The notes beneath the pieces were generated by a model. It did no database searches, was not told where the DNA came from, and was given only the letters and a program-made list of their open reading frames with translations. A stretch of 64,000 nt of DNA from Zychaea mexicana. Lineage: Eukaryota > Mucoromycota > Mucoromycetes > Mucorales > Lichtheimiaceae. Every line of letters starts with the position of its first letter. Position 1 is the first letter of the stretch. A program made the translations under genes and the position numbers. Below are positions 23,934 through 35,199 of the stretch, in pieces. The stretch spans positions 62,001 to 126,000 of the forward strand of contig NW_026516775.1 in assembly GCF_025766255.1 (NCBI RefSeq). The letters are read 5' to 3'.

Positions 23934-25593
23934 TTAGAGGTTGTCCTCACGAGCAAGGCAGCAGTCAAAGTATTCGATCGAGTGGTCAATATAGCCAACG
24001 TAATCGCGTGGTGTAACTTTACTAATTGCCATCGCCAATCGATCATCTATATCCTTCATCTGGTCTGTGTTGGTATACTCAGACTGGCTGTCCCCTGTAT
24101 TCTGATGCTGTAGCTGGTGCTGGATGTTAACGCGTCTGAAGCCGAACTTGACCTTTGAGAAAAATTCCTCGATTGGATTTAGAAAAGGAGAATAACGTGG
24201 TAACAGGACAAGGCGATATCCACGGTCAGCCACCTTGTTGCGGATATATTCTGCCGTATGGATTGCTGCATTGTCACATATAATATTCCAACCCTTGCCT
24301 TGAAGGTTTCTTTTATCGAGCTCGTCCATTACCATGGTCAGAAAAGCATAAAAGTCCTGGGTTTTTGTTCCGCCTCCTTTTCCTCCTTTGTTGATCTTCG
24401 TACATATCTTGACAGCGCCAGTGTAGCTAATGGCTGCAAGCATAGAGCGCGATCGGGCATACATCTGTGGAACGATAACATGTGCTACTTCCCCTGCAGG
24501 TGCCCATGCATAGTTTCGTCGCATATTTGCCATGAAAGATGCCTCATCAACAAAAACACTGTTGAGCCTATAGTCGACGATGCCGGTTTGGATATTATCA
24601 TGAACAAATGCGGCACGCCTATCCTTTGTTTCCTCATTTGTGCGACGTTCTGGATAGATGTGCGCTCGTTTGATTGTTATACGGAGCTTGTGTACGAGAT
24701 GACGGTAAATTGTTGAGACAGCTAATAGCAGCCCAAATTCCTTGAAATATAATTCCTGTAGCTGCTCTAGGGTTGCTGTGTTGATCGTTTCGACGGTCTT
24801 TACAAGGAACTTGCTTCCAGCTTCTGTAATCTTTGATGGTCGTGTCTTTTTGTGTTTTATAGGCTCGGCGTTACCATCTCGTGTTTGGAATCGATAATCA
24901 TGATCTCTGATGGTGCTCGCTGCTAGTCCTAACATCTCGGATGCCTTCTTGTTGGTCGCTCCACACAACTTTAAATAAAGAGCCCGGTCTTTGATATCTG
25001 ACGAGTGCAACGCATTTTTGCCTCGTGAAATTTTGGGTGCTTTGGCTTGTTTGCGGCTACCTTTGGCAAACTGTAAAGAACTGATATTATCTTCATCAGT
25101 ATTCATTGGAGTAAATGTCGTATCGATCGAGCGCAATTGATGCTCATCATCATCAATTTCATGGCCGTCATCAGAATCGCTACTGCTGTCCTCATCAGTA
25201 TCACTGCTAACGCCATCATTCTCCTGTATAAGCCGCGTAGGGTCGCTAGGAAAGCTGACAATTTCGTAACTGCCCAGCTCCTCAGAGCGGACAAAAGTTA
25301 CTTCTTCCTCCATCTCAATATCCTCGTTTGGAATCGAGGTCGCGCTACCTGTAGCTAGTTAACGAATTGATTAGAGAGATTTTTAGCTACAGTATGTACG
25401 TATGTAAAAAAAAAGAATCAGGTATACCAGGAGTTTCAGTGCTACTATTCAACTGCATCTGCGTCATAGCTTTTTGAATCAGCCGAAGTGACCGTCTAGT
25501 GCTCTCTACTGGCTGTGGTTGTCGGGAGCGTTTTTTTATTGCTCTCGGGGTGAAAGGGACGTTGGATTTCTTTTGATGTTGGTGTGTTTTCAT
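23934..25593 (-). CDS. IS630/Tc1-like transposase with complete DDE triad
   Basis: Two exons on the - strand: 25593 to about 25431 (basic N-terminus starting MKTHQHQKKSNV) and about 25350 to 23934. After an acidic region comes an HTH domain (LYLKLCGATNKKASEMLG, with SSDIKDRA before it), a second helical region, and the DDE_3 core: SVFVDEASF, NIICDNAAIH and FLNPIEEFFSKVK. All three acidic residues are present and there are no internal stops, so it is a candidate for the active transposase of the element. It ends 420 bp from the convergent paralogue, separated by pyrimidine-rich DNA. Confidence 0.88.
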
Positions 25594-25827
25594 GATATAG
25601 AATGAAGAAGCGAAAAAAGAGGGTGCTCAATGTTTATTGAAGTATCTTTGTATTTAAAAAGTGTCGTTGTAACACATACCATCTCAATGTAAAAGTAAAA
25701 ACATGTAACTGTAAACAAATAAGCTCTTCGTAAGTTCTTTAGAACAATTAACTTTACTCTATAATGATGTGGTATATACAAGCATTCTCATAGTTGACAT
25801 CTTTTGCAACATATGCAGGTTTCTTCT

Positions 25828-26201
25828 TTATTTTTTCGTAGTAGCATTAACCATTATGGGAGACTTTATGGTGTTATGCTCATCAACTATGGCAAAGATA
25901 TAATTGGATTGACACAAACGTCTCTTTTCATATTTATAGTTGTACCTGGTTTACTAAGGTGCTTTTTGCTAGTTGTCACTAAGCTTAGACGCTTCATTTT
26001 CGCGGTTAGGATGCTGATTTCATACTCATCAGGGACCCATTTTTGCTGCAAGAGCTTGACATCATCCGTAAACGAACGTAGATCAGCAAGCGATTCTTTA
26101 AGCTCTTTCGGCGAGGGCTCCTGTACTTTTTTTGACGCGCTTTTCCTGGAAGCTGAAGTTTTTTTGACTTTGTCGGTCTTGTTTCGGTTTATTCTTCCCA
26201 T
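25828..26201 (-). CDS. small basic coiled-coil protein of the mariner element
   Basis: Two exons: 26201 to about 25945 and about 25890 to 25828, spliced at a GTACAA donor and a CCATAG acceptor, giving about 105 residues. The first 30 residues are rich in Lys, Ser and Arg (MGRINRNKTDKVKK). A charged helical stretch follows (ELKESLADLRSFTDDVKLLQ). No family is recognised. It lies just inside the right TIR, upstream of and in the same direction as the intact transposase, so it may be an accessory protein of the element. Confidence 0.5.
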
Positions 26202-26324
26202 AGGATGTGCAAACGGTGAAAAAAAGCCCGTTCAATATTTTTAAAAAGCTTTAAGTACTAGAAAAGGGTACCGACAGATACTTGTAATACATAGGCACTC
26301 GGATGAACACCAACACATCCGATT

Positions 26325-26882
26325 CTGGCGTCAAATGGCGTGAACTTATCATCACTTAACTCAGTTGCGAAATACTTGCTTTCCAGTTACGAATGCGAGA
26401 TGTCGATTGCGAACAATGCTATTTCTCCTGTACGAAATTTGATTTTCTTCAGTGCGAATAATTAGTTAGCACCATAGCGAACTACTGCTTGCCCCATGCG
26501 AAAAATAGGCACTTCCATGAACGAACATTCGTACACCCGAGAACGAAAATATAGTTGCTCAGTAACGAACATCTTCTTGCCCACTACGAAAAAAAAATAT
26601 TCCCACTTGCGAAGTTCGGGTAACCCAGATACGAACAAGCTGTTGCCCAGATACAAAAAATAGCCAGCCTGTAAACGGAACCGATTCCGAAAAACTTTTC
26701 GCCCGTTTACGAAAGCTGTTGTCCCACAAACTAAAAGCTTGTCCCATAAACCAAAAACCACCCACCCCCATACGAAAAGTCTGCCACCCATATACCAAAA
26801 AATGCTCCTCCTGCATACCAAAAATATCCTTCAAAGTACGAAGAAATAGAAGGCCGGCATTGGTATCGAATGCAAAATCCTG
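26325..26882 (-). repeat. right long TIR of the mariner
   Basis: Mirror of 21178-21735, ending TGCAAAATCCTG at 26882 followed by TA. Confidence 0.85.
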
Positions 26883-26884
26883 TA

Positions 26885-27424
26885 GCAATTCTTTGTTGTC
26901 ATGCCAATGCCGCCCCAGCACACCAACCAATATAGCACTTCCCTTTTAAATAGAAATTTTTGCTTAGTTTCATCTCTATAGCATGTTTTTATTTGTAATA
27001 ATCGTCTATCAATTTCTAATAATAAAACCGGTTTCGATCAACCATAACACATAATTTCACGATCCAAAAAATAATTATACAACCAATTGCCTTGCTGCTT
27101 TGATCAGTATGCATGTAAAGAAGTACATTAAAATATGCGATGCAGAACTCTGTTGCGAATTTGACTGCACCTAGTACCCAATCCATATGTAATGTGATAT
27201 AGAACCCAACCACTACTGCATACATGATATCAAAAACCCCCATTTCCACGTACATGCATGAGCAAATTATCAAGTGGTGAAAAACAGCTTGATAATAACA
27301 ATCGAAGCTGTTTCTGCATAATTATCAAGCTGTTCAAAAACAACGTGATAACTACATAGCAAGCTATTATCAAGCTATTATCAAGCTGTTTTTAACCACT
27401 TGATAATAGCCTACACACCCAGTG
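26885..27424. other. right end of CACTA 1 with subterminal palindromes
   Basis: No gene. From 27267 to 27412 repeated ATTATCAAGC/GCTTGATAAT units in both orientations are separated by short A-rich cores. Such arrays are the usual binding sites for CACTA DNA-binding proteins. Confidence 0.7.
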
Positions 27425-27427
27425 TTA

Positions 27428-27660
27428 GAGGAGGGATTTGCTCACTACCATTGCGCCTCCTAGCCTGTTTTTTCTCAAACATAATAGTTGAGATTAACCC
27501 TAATCGTTGAGAATCTTATAGTGTTTGAGAAATTTTTTTTTAATTAAAAATTAATTTCATCACTTATTATAATCACTTTAAAGTTATATTACCTATAGTT
27601 TTTTACCTATTTATTAGTTCACTAAAATCATAACACTATGGGTTACCCCCCACAATACTG
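27428..27660 (+). mobile_element. second AT-rich derivative, right part
   Basis: Continues the copy begun at 15064 after CACTA 1. It matches 14641-14870 closely and stops after a GGGTTACCCCCC string, where the first copy goes on into another 190 bp. It is therefore truncated or joined to other DNA here. Confidence 0.7.
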
Positions 27661-28508
27661 TTGGTTAACTACGTTCAGGCACCAAGCTTCTAAAGTGTAG
27701 TAACTGGCAGAAGTTAAAGGCTTATTTCAAGTAGCAAACAATATGACGCAAACCTTCATTGTAAATCATATGAACTCTATTCACATCCACACTGACAGAA
27801 AGCTGTAGTAGCATGCCTGTCCAATTCTTGCTCCTCTTGTTTTTTTTAATACAATTTGGAAAAAAGGCACAAAGATTTGTTAAGCTATCTTTGCACAGGC
27901 TGTACTGTGGGGGGTTGGCATACTAATGTGTTTACCGCAATATAAAAGATGTGACACATTGTTTCTTCTGTATCGCTATCTGTATGTGCATTGGCTATAT
28001 TATCCCAGCAATAATTTCCTTCCCTATAAAAAAAGCTGTTGGAATAAGGGCGCATCCGTGTACTACACAATGAGTGTTGTAAAAGGCCTGCATCAGGTTG
28101 CTGCATCCTTTGTGGAGAAAAGATGATCTCAAATATGAGATTATCGGTCGCTTCCTACAATATGACGCAACTGCATCTGAGCATTGATGTTTCCAATGCT
28201 GAGCAACGTGGTCACTGTTGGTAAAAGAAGAGGGCTGGGAAAAAAAGGTATTACGAGTGACTTTACTGTGGTTTAAAATTGCGTGCAAAATAAGCTCCTT
28301 TCCCCACTACACAGAACTATTTCTGTACAGGCTTTAGCATGTTTACCAGACATTGGCAAGTAATAATTCCGTTCATTTTGTTGTTCAAATAAAAGCAATT
28401 AGAGCACTGTGCATGAACATTGGCTGTCGCGTTTGTGACTTTAATCCTAGCAGCATATTCTATAGCTGTTTTTCAAGTAGATGGGCCAAGAATATATTTA
28501 TTGCTCCT
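27661..28508. other. intergenic region
   Basis: No supported gene. ACAATATGACGCAA occurs twice (27738 and 28158). Given the neighbour at 28509-28876 this may be decayed downstream sequence of a helicase locus. Confidence 0.25.
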
Positions 28509-28876
28509 TCAACTTTGCACATACTTTCTATATTCTCCAAGGAACATCAAATAGACATCCGTTCCATTGTTCCGCACTTTAAATAATTTTCGACTACTGC
28601 TCCGGGCTGCCTGTAGCCACGTTGCAAAATCTACGTCGTCTTTGAACAAGGTTCCATATTCAGCGTGAAGGTCTCTGCCCCTATACCTGTACATCGCCCA
28701 ACAGAAAGGCTGTATTTGATCCCTCATTCCCTCTGGGCACATTGTTCCACGGTCTGGATGCAGTAATGGATCGCCTTGCAGAAGCCAGCAAAAAAAGCAA
28801 GTTTCTTTCAGCAGGTTTCTCAAGTTTTTTGCAGGACAGTTGGTCGTGTAATGTGTGGTGCTGAGGCATATAGAAT
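28509..28876 (-). pseudogene. C-terminal fragment of a RecQ/telomere-linked helicase-type protein
   Basis: On the - strand a Cys pair (TCFFCWLLQGD), a further Cys, an FCWAMYRYRG segment, and DDVDFATWLQAA run in the same order as the C-terminal exon of the helicase at 57600-57944 (MCFTCGIPF, CWAVFNTRN, DQEFASWLSN). The upstream boundary at 28876 is the end of a satellite-bearing repeat. Only this last part of a helicase gene remains. The call rests on motif order and is moderate. Confidence 0.5.
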
Positions 28877-29240
28877 TGCCACAGCGATTACTTAGTAGGT
28901 GGAGTATACCTAGTATACCCAGGTATACCCCAGGTATACTCAAAATTTTTATTTGATATTTAGATAGAAAAACAGTCCAGGAACACGATTTATTATAATG
29001 AAAAGTCCGACTTCATTAAGAGGTTGTGGAGATATAAGCCATTTACTATTGAGCAAAGGGTAATCCCTACTAAGTATGCCCAGTATACCCCAGGTATACC
29101 CCAGGTATACTCAAAGTCTTTATTTGATATTTGGATAGCAAAACAGTCTAGGAACACGATTTATTATAATGAAAAGTCCGACTCAATTAATAGGTTGTGG
29201 AGATATAAGCCATTTATTATTGAGCAAAGGCAATCCGTTT
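28877..29240 (+). repeat. satellite-type repeat, about 170-bp units
   Basis: Starts TATAGAATTGCCACAGCG, a terminus also found inverted at 48058 and 62911. It then holds two units offset by 170 bp (TATTTGATATTT at 28951 and 29121), each opening with palindromic GGTATACC/GTATAC strings. The same units, inverted, are at 47645-48040. Confidence 0.8.
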
Positions 29241-29325
29241 CCCTCACGTTTAACTACTAAAAAAAAGTGAATAGGTAGCAGTTAGTGTACATCCATTGAG
29301 TGTTGTATATTAAGACTCTGTGTAG

Positions 29326-30161
29326 ATGCCTACTATAGGAGAACGTAATGCCGCCAGAGAGCAACGGAACGCCGAGCGTAGGGCGGCAGTTGAGCAAGAA
29401 AACGCCAGGAACGTCGTTTTGAATATGGAGGATCGCCTCAGGGCATTGGAGGCGCGAAACTTGGCGCTGGAGAACCAATTTGGAGCGATGGGGAACGTCG
29501 TTGCCAGACAGAACCTGGCCATACAACAGCAGCCTGTGCCCTCTCCTGCTGAACATCTAGCTCTAGCCAAGGTTCCAATGCAACAACCTCCAGTGCATCG
29601 TTTGCGGCATGTTTCTGTAAGAAAACTAATGGATATATCTAGGTAAATAGCCGATTAATAGTATCATCGAATTATAGTGCGCAATCCGCCATTTCCATCG
29701 TTCTCTGGGGGACGGCGGCTTCCAGTTGGATGCCGATTATCGTTCAGCACGCAATCGCGCTGTTCGTACCCGCATCATGTCGTACATCGATGGTGGTGGA
29801 CGGTACCAGTTATCACACGCTGAACTGTCTACAAAGATTTACGACTTTTTTGCTAATATGCGTCGTGAGGGTCGTCGGTCGGCTATGCGTGCAGTACAAA
29901 GAAAAGTGTCGGCTCGCCGAAATAGTCGTCGCCACAGTGTAAGAAAAAGAAACAACCATCCATTCTTTTTAGTATAATCAGTTCTGACACAGAAAGTAGA
30001 AGCACAAGTGCCGACTTCAAGTTTACCGACAGCATCAGGCACAGCTGGATGCAACATATCTGGGAGGGGAGGCATTGCTCCAGTTGGAGTACATGTCTGA
30101 AGAAGAGACGGACGTCGAAGGTGATGGTGACAAGCGTTTGGTTGTACTCAAGCCCTTGTAG
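29326..30161 (+). CDS. CACTA accessory protein (gene 2), copy 2
   Basis: Three exons: 29326 to about 29617 (MPTIGERNAAREQR coiled coil, then Q-rich), about 29677-29941 and about 30000-30161. The middle exon contains the conserved block (RNRAVRTRIMSYI, HAELSTKIYDFF, RKVSARRNSRRHS). The last exon begins KHKCRLQVYRQHQ and contains the acidic SEEETD motif. The splice sites follow those of copy 1 (an exon ending TTTCT|GTAAGAAA in both). The frame is open throughout, so unlike the neighbouring transposase this gene may still make protein, perhaps helping or titrating other CACTA copies. Confidence 0.68.
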
Positions 30162-30940
30162 AGGAGTGAGAGGGTAATTGTTGTGTGCTTGTTTGGTAAA
30201 TGCGTCGAAGTTGTGTTTGACAAATCGTTTGTAGGCAAATGAGTTCTTATGCACACTCGACGGACTGAGACCGGACGCAGACGTCAATAGATTGATGCAG
30301 GTGGATGGTGTTGGTGGTGCACCTTTGTCTGACGATGCAAGAGCGCAATTGGAGGGTTGGGCAGTTGATTTTTAAGAATAAAAAATAAAAAAAAATGGTT
30401 GCACAGCTTCGTGTCGTGTGGGTAAGGGGTGGGCAAAAGAAAAGTTACTATTGCATATGCAGCTGTTGTTTTCGGAGTGGGGGGAGTCTATAAAAAATAT
30501 CACTCGTGGTAAATGTATCTTTTTTCTTTTTTGGCCACTGCTCTTAGACACGTTACTTCTTTGTCATCTCTTATTGCAGCACAGACAACAGAGTCACTCA
30601 ATGTGCTCGTTAAAGCATTACAAACAGCAACAGTGGAAAAGCTTTTCGTCTAATCTGGTAACCATAACATCTTGCTGTACGATTAGTTTCGATTCAAGTT
30701 CGATAAAAGTCTTAACAACCGTTCTCATAAGCTACTGGATAATACGAATTGGTACATGGTGTGTATACAGCTGCTGGTAGCTTTGCTCTTCTTTCGTTCG
30801 CACCGCATTGGATCTCGCATTTAAATTCATCTTTTATTTGCAACTTAGTTACCGAATTTCCCTTTGCAATATACAACACTTTAACTCATCAATAATAGCG
30901 GAAACTTAGAAGGGACGGATAAGAAAAGTCAACGCTTTGA
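30162..30940. other. spacer between gene 2 and transposase of CACTA 2
   Basis: Convergent 3' ends face each other here. Nothing further is recognisable. Confidence 0.3.
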
Positions 30941-33900
30941 TTATGCTAGCATCTTTTTCGCCAAGGGAAGGACTACTGTTCTAGCATTTGCACTAGTTTG
31001 TGCACCCAGTTTCACAACAGCAACTTGTCCATATAAACGATGGACCGGTACAATACAATCCATCGCTTCGCCTCGAAAACGACTACACCAAGTTTCAACG
31101 TAGGGATCCACGAATCGTCGGCCGTCATTGTCTCTGTGGATGCTGTACCATCGAACATACGCAAAAATATGCTCTCTCTGCTGCCCACGAATCAACTGCA
31201 CATGCCGAAAGAAAAATTGGATCTCGCATGGCCAGGCCATTGCTTCTCCACGATCGTCTACGTGGAACAGAACTTGAGCGTGGGCACCACGTCGCGATCT
31301 CGCTTCAGCACTGCGGTAAATCTGCCCCATCATCGTTATCGTCTTCATTTTCCAGTACTGGTTACTGATGAAAACTTGCCCATCACCAGCTTGGGTATAG
31401 TGAACGAGATGATCGTCATATACAGCACGGTAAAATGCCAACAAGAAACTGTACAGTTGCTCAGGCATAAACGCTATCCGTCCATAATGCAAGGGGTATA
31501 CATCTGGCGGCAGCGGCTCACTTCCTGTAACGTAGTGGATGGTACCAACATCCGTCGACAACGCCAAAAACGCATGAACATCGAATTGACGCTGGACAAC
31601 ATCAGCTGCGCGTGGGATCGGCTGTACAAGGTCAAGGAACCGATTCAAAAAAGAGAAATGGTGTTGGTGGTGCTGGAAGTGGGCTTCAAACGAACGGACA
31701 AAATCGCGAGCACCAGTCTTCTGTAAGAACTTCTTCATAAACGTGATTTCAAACGAGTCTTTCTGATTGGTGTCGATCTCTTTCAGATAACCGTTGTACC
31801 GTTCAAACGAGAAGAGCCAGTACGCGTACAACGGCCCAAAATCCTCGATCGTCGCGTTCAAATGCATATGCAGGTGCATGTTCGGTGTGATTTCTTCTGG
31901 GCCATACAACCGTTCAACACCAGTGCAAAATTGCTAGAGCAGGTTGTTTGCTTCTGCAATTTCATCCACAGTAATCGATGGCTTGACCAGCAAGCGACAC
32001 GCATCAACAAACATCAGCCAGTTTTCGAGATATCTTCTGGGAAGGTGGCCGTCGAGCACAAAAGGCGAGTATACAATGCACCATGATTTCCAATCGTCAG
32101 CGGTCATGAACGAGAAGCCACTTTCGATTTTGCGGTTCAAGGTAACATAGTCAGGAGGAAGAACAATGCCATTCGCCAGCACCTGCATCTGGTGGAGGTC
32201 GGTTCGGTCAATGAGGTCTCTGTCCGTCCAGACCTTTGCCATGCACTTTGCCGTGCCGAGAAACAAGTTATGCATCGGGTCGATGATGGTGCAACGGACA
32301 GGATCAAAGTAGCCAAGACGATGCAACTCTGACCATCTCGTCCCATTTGCGCGTTCCAGATCTCGTCGAGCACTCATCGTCTCTGCACCCCGCCACTGCT
32401 CAGCACATGCTCGATTGTCCTCAAACGTCCGCAACTCCCAATTTTCGACATCAAACCCAGAGTAGTCAATGTTGGTTGTGCCAGGGAAAACATTGAATTG
32501 GCGAACGCATTTGTGGCAGGCACAAAGGCTCGCGTGCGACGTAAAACCGCTGGTTTTCCGTGCAGCAGGGATATCGCAAGCATTAATGAACAAGGCTAAA
32601 CAGACACAAGTTCCTTGTGGATGCTCGCGCGTACTGATCGATTTTCCACCATACCATTCCAACAATTCATCAACCAGGGGTCGAAGGTAATTGTTTATGT
32701 CGGTTGTGCTCGCTTCTCGTGGGCCAGGCATTACACCAACAAGAATGACATTCTCTGTCTTGTAGCGTTCGGATCGTGGAAGATTATTGATGGTCAAGTA
32801 AATGGCACCGCATGAATAAGTCGAGTTTAGAAATGGCCCAAACCAGTCAATGTTGAGTGTCAACAGCAGTGAACGGCGCTGCTCGACGAACGGGCTGCCG
32901 TCACGACCCCGGAACTCTCGCCACATATCACCATCGTATATGTCAAAGAAGGTGTCGGCAACGCGTCTTCGATTTCGCCATTCCTCGCACTTTGCTTCAA
33001 ACCCTGGCCGCTGAAAAAGTCTATCAACACTCGCAGACAAGGGCTGATATGCAAACTCATTAATGGGAGTCCAAGGATTGCCTGTGGCTTTAAACAATTC
33101 ATTGCCGCATAAGCTGTTGTATCGGATGTCGTCGTTCGTGCATGTTCTTGGGCACTGTGGATCAGTCGAACGATACAAGCTGTGACAGCGAGGACAACAC
33201 ACATATTTGTGCAAGTGGTCAGTCAATGCAGAGAAGCCAGTAATGCGACGAAGTGTAGAAAGCGAGGTAGGGATCGAGAAGTTTGGCTGCAGATCACTAA
33301 GAAGTAAGACACAAAAGTCAATGATGGTGGAGGAGAGATGCTCGGAGACAAAGTGTAGCTGGAATAGCACGAGGAAGAGAACGACGAGGGCAAAGGGGTG
33401 CGGGTAGGTGTGAACCTCGGTAACGGTAGGAGGAGGAGGATGAAGGTGAGTGTCTATTTTTCAAATAATGAGATATATAGTATGGTTAAAGTCTGTTATT
33501 TGCTTTAATAAATTTTTTTTTACAAACCAACCTGGTTCATTATTGGCAGTTCTGTCAAAGTTGCCTCCATCATAACCAAACTCAATGTCTTCAGCATTTA
33601 CAACAAGATCGTCGGCGGACAACTCGCCATTGTCAGCCTCATTGTCTTCAGCAGCAAAAACATTATCCTCGATGGAAAAAGGAACATGACGACTAGCTGT
33701 AGCGCCTACAAGCCCAACAATGATAAATAACTTATTCACATCTAGTATCATTGTAACAGCTCATCATACCAGGAGAGGAAGGCTCAGCTACTACATCCGT
33801 ATCCATATCCATATCGTCGCCCGAAAGCAACGGCGATGGTGAGGATGGATGTCCTTGTCCGAAGCTAGCCTTGATAGAAGCTACGATAGCATTCACTACA

Positions 33901-34107
33901 TATGCAACGCATAATATTACTAACTAATCCTCGAAGAACGTGCCTGAAAGAAGTACCATTGTGTGAAAATCCATCTGTAGATTCATTAAGAATACGCTGC
34001 TGGTGATAGTTTCGGATTCTATAAGGCACCATTTGATAGCCGAAGCTTGTCGACGCACATGTAGGACAAAAGCACGGAAATAAATGCCCTTCGCCATTGT
34101 CCTTCAT
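30941..34107 (-). pseudogene. CACTA 2 transposase (tnp2 family), one premature stop
   Basis: The first exon starts at 34107 (MKDNGEGHLFPCFCPTC), with a Cys-rich knuckle. Acidic exons follow at about 33890-33770 and 33750-33528, then the long catalytic exon from about 33450 to 30941. Motifs are YVCCPRCHSLY, LTLNIDWFGPF, VGVMPGPRE, ACDIPAARKTSGF, IIDPMHNLFLG and, further on, FSFERYNGYLKEID. The only obvious break in the main exon is TAG at 31934-31936 where CACTA 1 has CAG (LLQQFC). The C-terminal part after it (1-322 of the 3' open segment) stays open. It is better preserved than copy 1 but probably inactive. Confidence 0.88.
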
Positions 34108-34638
34108 TGTGAAAAAAAAGTGTAGATTAAGAACAAGATCAGGGATTCCAATAATTGTACTGAGTTTCTCTTATTTTTTTAATACTACATTGTAAGCACA
34201 TTATGCACTTCCCCTTTGGTCCTATTTTCTTATCATGCGTTACCCTCCTCAGTGCAACGCAAAATATTTTATTACAGGGCAGGAACATGACCCTGTGAAC
34301 GCTAAATTGTTGGTCGGGGGAAGGGTGCATGCTTGCATTTTATACAGTTCAACGTATTGTTGTTTTGCTACACTAATGGCTATTGCATAAGAAGAAAAGT
34401 CCAGTAGGGGGTATAAGGAATGCATCAAAAAAGAATAAATGTATGAAAATGAAGTTGTTCATCACAGATATTGTGCATGAGCCCCTTTTTCGCTTGTACA
34501 TAAACAGCGTAAATGACTACTGAATTTGGTTGCTGCATTTGCTACAGGCTGCATATTCTTTTTTCTGGCGCACAACCTGGTGATAGGTAGATATCACCCT
34601 GTTTTCAAACACGGTGATATTTACTTTTTCGCGCAGTG
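34108..34638. other. 5' non-coding end of CACTA 2
   Basis: Promoter side of the transposase. A 30-bp palindrome lies at about 34589-34620 just inside the terminus. No gene. Confidence 0.5.
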
Positions 34639-35189
34639 TCAGTTAGTTCCAGTCATTGGCTTCTCTTGGACTTGATCCTGTTCGCTTTACGATCGATCGT
34701 GATTTCGCCGAAGACAACGCCATCATATCCATTTGGGCGCAATCAGCGATTCAACATTGCCTATGGCATGTTAAGCGCGCATGGAATAAAAATGTTCAAT
34801 CTAAGGTTGTTGGCATGAGAGGTCGTACAATTGTGCAAGCCAGAGAATATATCCGTGGTCGTTTGGATGAAATCATGTGTGAAAAAGACAAGGAGAACTT
34901 TACATCGATTTTCCAGTCATTCCTTGGTGAAATGGAGAAAACGCAGCCATCCTTCCATGTGTATTTCGTACGCGAATGGGTTGACAGTCTAGGTGGCAGT
35001 GGATATCAGCGTTGGGCGGCGTGCTTTCAACTAGAAGTATACACCAATATGCAAACGAATAACTACGTCGAAACCTGGCATAATCAGTTGAATACAGAAT
35101 ATTTGAAACGCAAACGCTTGCATCGACTTGATGTTTTGCTTGAAATTCTTTCTTCTGATGTGGCATTTGATATCTTTAAAGAGGTAAAA
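34639..35189 (+). pseudogene. MULE 2 transposase, middle part (cut by two CACTA insertions)
   Basis: Continues a MULE transposase closely related to MULE 1. It begins inside the catalytic domain (FQSLASLGLDPVRFTID) directly at the CACTA 2 terminus, with TAG at 34644-34646 where MULE 1 has TGG. It includes CLWHVKRAWNK, the Glu motif region NNYVETWHNQLN, and ends FDIFKEVK at the CACTA 3 insertion. The N-terminal part would lie on the far side of CACTA 2 but is not in the window. Confidence 0.85.
35187..35189. repeat. target site duplication of CACTA 3 (AAA)
   Basis: AAA at 35187-35189 and again at 41459-41461. Removing the element plus one AAA restores the reading frame FKEVKWLLANV of the host MULE gene. 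Confidence 0.9.
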
Positions 35190-35199
35190 CACTGTAGGA

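Larger units (their letters stand above)
21178..26882. mobile_element. Tc1/mariner (IS630-like) element with long TIRs and two transposases
   Basis: Flanked by TA (21176-21177 and 26883-26884). It begins CAGGATTTTGCATTCG and ends with the complement. The inverted repeats are about 555 bp (21178-21735 and 26325-26882), far longer than typical mariner ends. They hold many TTCGT/ACGAA motifs at intervals of about 25-35 bp, likely binding sites. Contents are two convergent DDE_3 transposases (21855-23512 and 23934-25593) and a small third gene (25828-26201). Confidence 0.88.
15165..27424 (+). mobile_element. CACTA/EnSpm element 1, with nested mariner
   Basis: The left end is CACTGCGCGAAAAACG and the right end (inverse) is CACTGGGTGTG. 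Each is followed 15-20 bp inside by a palindrome of ATTATCAAG and CTTGATAAT around an AAAACA core. TTA is duplicated on both sides and the neighbouring repeat copy gives the empty site. Contents are a tnp2-type transposase, a convergent accessory gene, and a Tc1/mariner element inserted at 21178-26882. Without the mariner the element is about 6.6 kb. Confidence 0.88.
29241..34638 (-). mobile_element. CACTA/EnSpm element 2, one end missing
   Basis: The right boundary in the window is an exact terminus (inverse CACTGCGCGAAAAAGT, 34625-34638). Next to it is a subterminal palindrome of ATATCACC and GGTGATAT around an AAAACA-like core. It is inserted into the MULE 2 transposase gene. Gene order (transposase, then convergent accessory gene) matches CACTA 1 in reverse. 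No second terminus was found before the satellite at 29240, so that end is probably lost. Confidence 0.75.

Noticed and set aside
15165..34638. One 19.5-kb CACTA element bounded by CACTGCGCG at both ends
   Set aside because: The flanking trinucleotides differ (TTA and TCA), and a better right end with TTA exists at 27424, confirmed by the empty site at about 14638.
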